Positions 56,901 to 64,000 of a stretch of DNA of 64,000 nucleotides are shown in pieces. The position numbers were made by a program, and so were the translations under genes. Position 1 is the first letter of the stretch, and every line of letters begins with the position of its first letter. This stretch comes from Myxocyprinus asiaticus (lineage: Eukaryota > Chordata > Actinopteri > Cypriniformes > Catostomidae), in assembly GCF_019703515.2 (NCBI RefSeq), contig NC_059373.1:18500281-18564280 (forward strand), given 5' to 3'. The notes beneath the pieces were generated by a model. That model was not told where the DNA came from. It ran no database searches and saw only the letters and a program-made list of their open reading frames with translations.

Positions 56901-57802
56901 GATGGTGTGTTCCTCCACAAAACAAGCTCCAGCCGCTAGCGGAACCAGCACAAAAAAAAAAAGCCTGTTCAGTTTCCTCGGGCAGTCAAAGCTGAGCACA
57001 TTAGTGTCTTTTAATGTCTCCAGAGCCCAAGGATTTTGAATTCTTTGACATATTGTCTTCCTAGAACAGTTATGGAACAGAGTGTATCGAATCTCACCGG
57101 TTTATGACATTAATAGTGTTAAAACTAGCAAAGTGCGCAGAGCTCGCCGTTCACAATGTCCGAACCTCGCATGGCATCACTTGACTCCCTCATAGCTGAA
57201 CAACATTAAAATTAAGTGGAATTCAATATGTGAACATTGTACATAAGTCCAGTCTTTTTCACCCCAATTTGGAATGCCCAATTCCCAAGTCCTAAGTCCT
57301 CGTGGTGGTGTAGTGAATCGCCTCAATCCTGGTGGCGGAGGATGAATCTCAGTTACCTCCGCGTCTGAAACCGTCAACCCGCGCATCTTATCACGTGGCT
57401 TGTTGAGCGCGTTACCGTGGAGACATAGCGTGTGTGGAGGCTTCACGCCATCCACCGTGGCATCCCCGCACAACTCGCCACGTGCCCCACCGAGAGCGAA
57501 CCACATTATAGTGACCACGAGGAGGTTACCCCATGTGACTCTACCCTCCCTAGCAACCGGGCCAATTTGGTTGCTTAGGAGACCTGGCTGAAGATAATTC
57601 CAGTCTTTAACATTTTACCTAATGTTGTCTTTGGTGTCTTCTCTTGTGTTTTGTGACAGGTGTGAGTTACGGTCAGTCTGTTTGCTGGATGGATTCCACA
57701 GAAGAGGAGATCAGTGTGTGGTCAAGTGTTATTCAGAGCCCTAACAGCTGGGTGGACACTTGTCTGCCAATCAGAACCAACTTACAGCTCTGCACAGAGT
57801 AA
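44905..57802 (+). CDS. sytl1: Synaptotagmin-like protein 1 (Slp1/JFC1)
   Basis: Rab27 effector that tethers secretory vesicles to the plasma membrane. Coding exons: 44905-45020, 45599-45741, 45859-46018, 46361-46403, 46527-46566, 46679-46743, 46859-46948, 47025-47191, 48420-48522, 48655-48816, 48910-48988, 49116-49215, 49322-49521, 57660-57802, giving 536 residues; frame is kept throughout. Slp homology domain, residues 1-87: [10 protein letters not shown], then [12 protein letters not shown] (the SGxWF motif that contacts Rab27) with no zinc finger between, as in SYTL1. Acidic/polar linker 88-215. C2A from about 235 ([31 protein letters not shown]), C2B from about 390 ([34 protein letters not shown]). 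Loop acidic residues needed for calcium are mostly absent ([15 protein letters not shown]), so membrane binding is probably calcium-independent. Intron 13 (8.1 kb) is full of transposons. Confidence 0.92.
45058..45525. repeat. Foldback family A copy in sytl1 intron 1
   Basis: Left end AAAGGGATAGTTCACCCAAA; right end TTTGGGTGAACTATCTCTTT. GATGGCATGAGGGTGAGTAA precedes the right end and its inverse follows the left end. Confidence 0.8.
47192..48419 (+). other. sytl1 intron 8
   Basis: No exon recognised. Much of 47310-47580 (GCTCACTGGGGGACTAA ... GCTGCTTTAAAACGATGTG ... GAAAAGCGCTAAATACAAA) reads as a dispersed fish repeat, without clear ends. Confidence 0.5.
49945..50192 (-). mobile_element. 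tRNA-derived SINE inserted in the LINE
   Basis: Read on the minus strand it has GGGGCAGTGGTGGCTCAGCG (A-box-like) and AGGTCAGGGGTTCAAGCCCC (B-box-like), then a body with GGGCCCTTGAGCAAGGCCCT and a tail GAATTTCACTGTATGTG leading to an AT-rich end. This is a common teleost SINE. It splits LINE coding sequence between 50193 and 49944 (GWKSAGAPS before, [12 protein letters not shown] after). Confidence 0.8.
50316..53132. mobile_element. 2.8-kb non-autonomous hAT-type transposon
   Basis: Begins CAGAGGTAGGTAG and ends CTACCCACCTCTG. It is flanked by perfect 8-bp duplications CCCATAAT (50308-50315 and 53133-53140), diagnostic of hAT. LINE coding sequence resumes on both sides. The subterminal regions carry inverted arrays (AGTAAAAGTAC-type words at left; TTACTCAAGTAA-type at right). 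The interior includes a family A foldback (50718-51344) and a GC-richer stretch (about 52130-52330), but I recognise no transposase. Confidence 0.88.
50718..51344. repeat. Foldback family A copy nested in the hAT element
   Basis: Left end AAAGAGATAGTTCACCCAAA; right end TTTGGGTGAACTATCCCTTT. The inner inverted pair is CATGCCATTCCAGATGTG / CACATCTGGGGTGGCATG. It is an insertion within an insertion within a LINE. Confidence 0.82.
57258..57598 (-). mobile_element. 5'-truncated tRNA-derived SINE (copy 2 of 3)
   Basis: Minus-strand copy of the 19306-19732 SINE, starting after the tRNA head (GCCAGGTCTCCTAAGCAACC on minus). It is flanked by perfect 10-bp duplications TCCAGTCTTT (57248-57257 and 57599-57608). 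It lies close to the last sytl1 exon, which begins at 57660. Confidence 0.88.
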
Positions 57803-58715
57803 AATGTGTTAGACCTATGCATATACAACATGTGATCTTGGCTGTGCAACATTCAGAGCAATTAATCATTTCTATGTAGATTATTTGTGAGATGCATAAA
57901 TTGATCTAAATTGATTTTGATTTCATGAAAAATTCCCTAATGAAAGTTTGTATTTCATTTGATGGCTATAAGAGAGAATCAGGATATAAGTGAGAAACCC
58001 AGGGCAGAATTTTAATATGAATTTAGAAGTACTCCAGGTCAGCAAAACTTCACATTTTTTGCAACAGAACAGAAATTAGATCAGCCACCTCTACATAACA
58101 CATATTTTGTCCATATGTAGTGGATTTGTTGTAAAATAATAATAATAATAATTTCTTTATATTGCAAATGAATACTATAGTTTGTGTGTTTAAATGTTGT
58201 CACCATTAGGGGATATGAGTGTTTTTGCTTTTGTCATACGAGTTTGTCATACAATATTAGAATCTGAATAGGAAAAGAATGAGAAATCACAGTCGTAGCA
58301 TAAGTAATTCAATTAACTTAAGCTGTCCTCAGATAGGGATAGTATTTATATTTTTTCCCAGAATTTTTAATAGCTATATTTTTTAATAGCTATATTTTGT
58401 TTAATGGAGAAACCCCATCTTCAAGCTATTTTCGGGCCAGTTAAGAAAGTGCTGAAGTAAGTTTGTCATGTTTAATGATCCTGCAAATTTGATCCTTTTA
58501 AAATTTTGTAACAGGTCTTGTTTGTAACAGTTCTCAGGATGACTCTGCTTGTCAAGTCCCATTTGTAATGAAAGATGCTAACTGATTATTACAATGTTTT
58601 CTGCCATTACAAATTTATATAGCATCAACAAAAATGACTACTTATAAAATAAAGGTTTACTGATGTTGTATAACTTTTTTGCAAGACTACCCAATATAAT
58701 CCTTTGCTTGCTGTA

Positions 58716-59000
58716 AAGGATTAGTTCACCAAAAATTCAAATTCTCTCTTCGTTTACTCACCCTCATGCCATCCTAGATGTGTGACTTTCTTTCTTCTGC
58801 TGAACATAAAAGAAGTTTTTAGAAGACTATCTCAGCTCTGTAGGTCCTCACAATGTAAGTAAATGGTGAAGTAATCAATAAAACTCCAGTGATTAAATCC
58901 ATGTCTTCTGAAGTGATATGATAGGTGTGGGTGAGAAACTGATCAATGTTTAAGTCTTTTTTTAATATCTTTAAAAAAAAAGATTTATAAATCTCCACTT
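58716..59000. repeat. Half copy of foldback family A
   Basis: The left end (AAGGATTAGTTCACCAAAAA, CCTCATGCCATCCTAGATGT) and part of the body (CATGTCTTCTGAAGTGATAT) are present. The right inverted end is missing. Confidence 0.6.
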
Positions 59001-59268
59001 TCACTTCCACATTCTTCTTTTGTTTTTTGGCCTTTCGCCATGCATTGCCACCTACTGGTTGGGGCTGGTCAAAGGTGGAGATTTATTGTAAAAAAAAAAG
59101 GACTTAAATATTTATCTATTGTTCTTATTTTTTTCAAAATGGATCCCTTACAAAATAAACTTACTTTGTACATACTTTTATATAATATATAGTAATTGTG
59201 ATTTTAGTAATTGCTGTAGATGTTGTAACTTGATGTTTGCCACAACTGTTATAAAAAAGTGAGTCTGT

Positions 59269-59872
59269 TAAAGGAATATTCTGGGTTCAATACAAGTTAA
59301 GGTCAATTGACAGCATTTGTGGCATTCTGTTGATTTTCACAAAAAATTATTCTGAGTCGTCTCTCCTTCGAGGTTACAGTGAGACTTACAATGGAAGTGA
59401 ATGGGGCCAATTTTTGGAGGGTTTAAAGGCAGAAATATCAAGCTTGTAATTTTATAAAAGCACTTACATTAATATTTCTGTTAAAACTCATGTATTATTT
59501 GAGATGTAAAGTTGTTTAAATCGTAATTTTTACAGTCATTTTAAGGTTTGTTGACTACATCGTCATGGCAACGAAGTTGTAAAATTGGCTAAAACTTTAC
59601 ACAGAAAAGGTCAATAAGTGATTTTATCACAAAAAAATGTTTACATGCATATTGTGCATGTCTTGTGGCTATACTTTTGAAACAGTATTTTAATGTTCAA
59701 ACATTTGCCCCCATTCACTTCCATTGTAAGTGGTGCACTGTAACCTCCTTTTTTTTGCTTTTTTTTAAAGAAAAGAAGGGACGAGTCAAAATTAATTTTT
59801 GCGATAATCAACATTATGCCGCAAATGCTGTCGATTGAGCTTAACTTGTATTTAACCCGAAATATATTCCTT
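59269..59872. repeat. Intact family B foldback element
   Basis: Left end AAAGGAATATTCTGGGTTCA and right end TTTAACCCGAAATATATTCC. The long inverted arms (about 90 bp) include GACAGCATTTGTGGCATT and GCCGCAAATGCTGTCGAT. The second inverted pair is CTTACAATGGAAGTGAATG / CATTCACTTCCATTGTAAG. It serves as reference for the interrupted copies. Confidence 0.82.
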
Positions 59873-60166
59873 TAAACTCAATCAACAGCATTTGTGGCAT
59901 AATGTTGATTACCACAAAAATTGACTCTTCCCTTTTTTTCTTTAAAAAAAGCAAAAAATGGAGGTTACAGTGAGACACTTCAGAATCAGAATGAGCTTTA
60001 TTGCTAAGTATGCTTACACATATAAGGAATTTGTCTTGGTGACAGGAGCTTCCAGTGTACAACAATACAAAACAGCAACAAGACTTTAAATAAATAATTA
60101 AAAATTTAATAAAAAATAAATAAATATTGAAAATAAAATAAAGTATATATAGAATACACAATAGAC

Positions 60167-60208
<42 letters not shown>

Positions 60209-60740
60209 TACATACATACATATGTACATATATGTAGTGCAAATGTAAATACAAATCGGTTATATACAGTGCAAGGGAATGTAATGGCAGAAGAGGTTGG
60301 ATGTGTTACAATGGAAGTGAATGGGGCCAATTTTTTGAGGGTTTAAAGGCAGAAATGTGACGCTTATAATTTTATAAAAGCACTTATATTAATATTTCTG
60401 TTAAAACTCATCTATTATTTGAGCTGTAATTGTTTAAACCGTCGTTTTTACGGTCATTTACATTTTGGGGGGTTAGAAAGCTATTTTATCACACTAAAAT
60501 CATGTTAACCCACATATTGTTTTCATCGTGTGGCTATAAATTTGTAAAAGAGAGTTTATTAAAGTTTACGGATAGATCCCATTCACTTCCATTGTAAGTA
60601 CCTCACTTTAACCCAGATTTTTTTTTTTTTTTTTTTTTTAAGAAAAAGAGGGGCATGTCCAAATTAATTTATGTGGTAATCAATATTATTCCACAAATGC
60701 TGTGGTTTGAGCTCAACTTATTTTGAACCCGGAATTCCTA
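59873..60740. repeat. Second family B foldback, abutting the first, with LINE-like insertion
   Basis: Starts inside the arm (CTCAATCAACAGCATTTGTG) directly after the previous copy and ends at TTTGAACCCGGAATTCC. At about 59992-60300 it contains a LINE-like tail (GAATGAGCTTTATTGCTAAG ... GTAATGGCAGAAGAGG) with a (TA)n(CA)n run (about 60168-60220). Confidence 0.72.
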
Positions 60741-61262
60741 ATTCCTTAAAAAAGTTATTTTTCTCCCAGAATGATCTGTTGTTGTAGGTCTACATTCTTT
60801 CATTCTAGCAAACACAGTAGTTTTCATCTCACATTTCAAGCATTTCTGCAGTTACATCTCATCTCTCATTTCACTACACTTGTCTTGAGGTGAGGGAGAG
60901 ATTAAGTATTTCGGTTTTGCGTTTAATTCTGATTCATGCTTAACAAACACATGTATTTATTTAAGATGTTCAGTAAATCTTAACTTTCTTTTTGTAAACG
61001 GTTTAACCACCATAAAGCTGACAGAGGAAATTGCTCCAAGTAAACAGATGACTAAAATCATGTGATCAACGGACTCTCGTGTCATATGACTTTAATTCAG
61101 TCCCTCCCACGTGTGTTTTTATTGGGCCGTTTCCTTATCAAGTCTTGTCACTGTCTCAAACACTGGTCGTTTTGGGTTGGTTTCGGGACTTTTTTATTGT
61201 CCGAAGAAAGACAGTTTTCTTTCTCTATACTGTGACTGTGTAGTTTAAGATCTGTTTGCACT

Positions 61263-63284
61263 ATGTGGCTTCTTCTAGCGGGAGTTGTGCTTCTGTGGCG
61301 TGCCTCAGGTAAAACGTTGTTTATGAGGAACTTAAGAAACATAGGCAGGAGGCGACAGCTTAATATTTTAACTAGAACGCGTGTGATTGTTGATAAAATC
61401 TCAAAATTGTTGATGTTATACCTGTTGCGTTATTTTTCGCACTTATCTTTCATGAAAATGAAATGGTATATGTCACGCAATGCCGAAGAGAATGAATGGT
61501 TAAAAATGAATAAATTGCCTGTGATCTCTTTGTATTTACATCCCCAGATGCTTATCTACTTGGTGGCAGAACAGTTCCTGATTTTGGAAATAAGTATCAT
61601 GTGAAAGGTGATTTTTTTTTTTTTTTTTTTTTGCTTAAAGGTGCAAGTTTTACTTTATTATTATTAAACATGCGTATAACATCATGACCATGATAAACAC
61701 ACGAGATGAAGACTCCAGTCATATCAGTAACCTTTTTAATGCTGTTTTACTCTACATGGAGTGGGTCCCCCTCATGGGGGCTGCCATGTTAGGATCACAT
61801 GACCAGCTGAGTACTACTAGATCGCATCATCTCAGAATTACCATAATAACGAGATTCCGACTTGCAAAAAGCATTCACGTCTTTGTAGAACTGGTAATTA
61901 CAAGTTGTAAACTCAGAATTTTATGAAAGCTCCAACTTGACAGTTGTGATGTAATTTATAAAGAACCAACTACCACCCCTGGAGTCGCGAGTTCGAATCC
62001 AGGGCGTGCTGAGTGACTCCAGCCAGGTCTCCTAAGTAACCAAATTGGCCCGGTTGCTAGGGAGGGTAGAGTCACATGGGTTACCATCCTCCTGGTCGCT
62101 ATAATGTGGTTCTCGCTCTCGGTGGGGCGCGTAGTGAGTTGTGCATGGATGCCGCGGAGAATAGTGTGAAGCCTCCACACGTGCTATGTCTCCGCGGTAA
62201 CGTACTCAACAAGTCACATGATAAAATGCACGGATTGACGGTCTCAGACGCGGAGGCAACTGAGATACATCCTACACCACCCGGATTGAGGCGAGTCACT
62301 ACGTCACCACGAGGACTTGGAGCACATTGGGAATTGGGCATTCCAAATTGGGGAGAAAAGGGGAGAAAGTCAAAAAAAAAAAAAAAAAAGAACCTATATG
62401 GCAGCTGCCTCAACAGTTAAAGGTAACACATATTTCTGTTTGTTGTGCCAATGATTTTTTGTTCTTAAACATTTTTCAAGAACCTACAGATGTGAAATAA
62501 TGAAGTGATAAATATTTTGCTGTTATCAGATTCAGTTCTTATTGTTCACAATATACTACTAGCAAAAAAAAAACAAAAAAAACACGTGACTTCAAAATTC
62601 ATGTTTGAGGTATGACTGTGTAATTTATGTTCTATAAGAAAACATCCAAGTATCTTCAGGTAATGTTTACCACAGACCATATTTACTCATATATTCAAAA
62701 CTGCCATTATAAGAAAGTCCAGAGGAAACCCATGGGTCGAAATTGCTAATTCTCTTCCAGGTTTTTGAACTAAAACCTGAACAGGTCTATTGACCAGCAC
62801 AACAGAAATAAAAATTACTGAGAGCACACCACTTTTTCCAGTATGTTTGTTCCCAATATGTTGCATATCATGAACATATTTCCCTTTTTGTAGGTGTTAT
62901 CTCTTTGCCTTATGCTGAGATAAAGGAACCATTTGAAGCTTGGTATGACCTCAAGGGGAACAGAAGTCGGATTGACTATTACCACGGTCGGTAATCTCCT
63001 CCCAAAAAATCATCTAGCACTGAAATTGTTCAACCATAAAATACAATAAACCACAAGCTACAGAAATTAATTTTGTAGTCAAGTTTCTGTGTATTGGTGC
63101 CTCTTATGTAGGTCAGGTGAGCACTTTTCAGATTGGAACAGACTTGGACTATGGTGCCAGCTACAAGATCACACCAGTTACCACTGAGACAGAATTCAAT
63201 ACCATGAAGTGTTTCCAGCTCAATGGCACCAAGGAGCTTCCAGTTCTTCCACAGATAGCACTGCCTGATCTGCAGGGCTTTGAG
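61263..63284 (+). CDS. 26/29-kDa proteinase-like cysteine protease, N-terminal exons (partial)
   Basis: Four coding exons in frame: 61263-61308, 61548-61607, 62894-62986, 63112-63284 (124 codons); the gene continues past base 64000. Residues 1-15 form a signal peptide (MWLLLAGVVLLWRASG). Then SLPYAEIKEPFEAWYD, SRIDYYHGQVSTFQIG and a PVTTETEFNTMKC stretch, and LPDLQGFE before the next donor (GTATGT). This is the distinctive N-terminal region of the insect 26/29-kDa proteinase and related animal papain-family (C1A) enzymes, secreted or lysosomal. The catalytic domain (Cys, His, Asn) is not in the window, so activity cannot be judged. No established gene symbol is recalled. Intron 2 holds a SINE and T-runs. 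Confidence 0.8.
61968..62387 (+). mobile_element. 5'-truncated tRNA-derived SINE (copy 3 of 3)
   Basis: Same family as 19306-19732. It starts inside the tRNA head just before GGAGTCGCGAGTTCGAATCC and ends in an A-run (about 62372-62389). Short duplications AAAGAACC (about 61960-61967 and 62387-62394) flank it. It lies in intron 2 of the protease gene. Confidence 0.8.
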
Positions 63285-64000
63285 GTATGTGCTTGGTCTG
63301 CTTTAGAAAACTGAGTATTGGAACATGTTGGAACTGCAAGCCTGCTGTGTGGCTGAGATTTTGACACACCAGTAAAATAGATTAATGAGCTCTCTAATGA
63401 TCCAGTCTAGCTAACCACATTTTGGAAACCTATTACATCCCATAAATGACCAAAGTTTAGCCATGAAACTCTGTATGGTGGAAGCTGATAGGTTTTTTGA
63501 CTTGTAATTGTGTAGCCAATCAACTTGCATCTCTCTCTTTTATGGAGCTAATTTAGTGCCAAAACTAAACAAACAAATAAAACGCTTTGCAAACAAACAC
63601 AATCTGCTTCTCAAAGAAAATCTCGACTCTCAAACAAATAAAAAGCTATTTGCAAATACAAAGGGCTGTTTGAGAGAAAATTAAGGGAAGTTGTTGTGAA
63701 CCAATGGCTTAAACAAATGCGCTGTTTTATAAGTATAATAATGTGTTTCATATGAGCATACATCATATTTCTTAAAGAAATACAATCTATTCTACAAATG
63801 CTACACAATCACTTAAATACACACCACTTGTGTCACGTGACTTTTGGCAAAATTTTCTCAACCACCATCTTGATTTTATCACAAATGCGTCAATGTAGAT
63901 TTTTAAAAAAAATGGGCTGAGCAATGTCTTTTAAAACAGTAGATGGTGCAGTGCTGCCACAAACTTCTTTAACAACTTATTCAACAATAATTGTCTAGTA
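63285..64000 (+). other. Intron 4 of the protease gene, to the window edge
   Basis: AT-rich sequence after the donor at 63285. No further exon or repeat with defined ends recognised. Confidence 0.55.

Larger units (their letters stand above)
49605..57240 (-). mobile_element. Dead L1-type LINE, interrupted by a hAT element and a SINE
   Basis: Minus-strand non-LTR retrotransposon in sytl1 intron 13. From 5' to 3': possible ORF1 remnants (57100-56560); an AP-endonuclease domain (about 56545-55930; [12 protein letters not shown]); linker; reverse transcriptase (about 55487-54521; [32 protein letters not shown]); C-terminal region (54422-53150, resumed at 50312-49728). A 3' end with AATAAAAATG lies near 49610. 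Several frameshifts and stops. The short segment that should carry the catalytic YADD box, just after RRED (about 54530), is missing. Without the insertions (50316-53132; 49945-50192) the element is about 4.5 kb. 5' limit approximate; target duplication not found. Confidence 0.85.
57803..61262. other. Intergenic region between sytl1 and the protease gene
   Basis: Holds the sytl1 3'UTR (AT-rich, an AATAAA near 58648), a half foldback A (58716-59000), two adjacent family B foldbacks (59269-60740) and the protease gene's upstream region (about 61060-61262). No other gene recognised. Confidence 0.6.

Noticed and set aside
62076..62420. 114- and 104-codon frames on opposite strands (also 19470-19734 and 57177-57518)
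   Set aside because: They fall within the tRNA-derived SINE body and recur with each copy; no coding evidence.

Overview
This is a stretch of fish nuclear genome, most likely from a cypriniform (carp-like) teleost. The evidence is multi-exon vertebrate genes with GT-AG introns, a very dense mixture of small teleost transposons, AT-rich introns, and interspersed repeat types typical of cyprinid genomes. I see no bacterial, plasmid or CRISPR features. All calls were made by reading translations and splice junctions by eye; no database search was run.

Layout. (1) 166-859, minus: the first two coding exons of an F-box/LRR gene, best called fbxl2, running off the left edge. (2) 4190-12822, plus: susd5, complete in five exons (signal peptide, hyaluronan-type Link domain, sushi domain, long acidic stalk, TM helix). 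(3) 17314-21110, minus: crtap, complete in seven exons. It is the non-enzymatic subunit of the collagen prolyl 3-hydroxylation complex. (4) 23494-41175, plus: fkbp9, complete in ten exons (four FKBP prolyl isomerase domains, two EF-hands, HDEL). (5) 44905-57802, plus: sytl1, complete in fourteen coding exons (Rab27-binding Slp domain plus two C2 domains). (6) 61263-63284 and beyond, plus: the N-terminal exons of a secreted/lysosomal papain-type protease resembling insect 26/29-kDa proteinase.

Logic of the locus. fbxl2-susd5-crtap matches the human 3p22 gene neighbourhood. crtap and fkbp9 lie head-to-head, both encoding rough-ER proteins of procollagen proline handling (3-hydroxylation complex subunit; peptidyl-prolyl isomerase). 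Every reading frame closes exactly through the splice junctions I give.

The rest is mostly mobile DNA, much of it nested. Main pieces: an LTR retroelement with env-like remnant in fkbp9 intron 5 (32326-38023, 4-bp target duplication); a dead L1-type LINE in sytl1 intron 13, itself broken by a 2.8-kb hAT-type element (8-bp duplication) and a tRNA-derived SINE; a 4.3-kb inverted-repeat element in fkbp9 intron 2; three copies of one tRNA-derived SINE with target duplications; Tc1/mariner transposase relics; several foldback MITE families. I found no convincing undescribed biological system. The most worthwhile items are the collagen-gene pair, a GC-AG intron in crtap, the LTR element with fresh LTRs but decayed interior, and the invertebrate-type protease gene.
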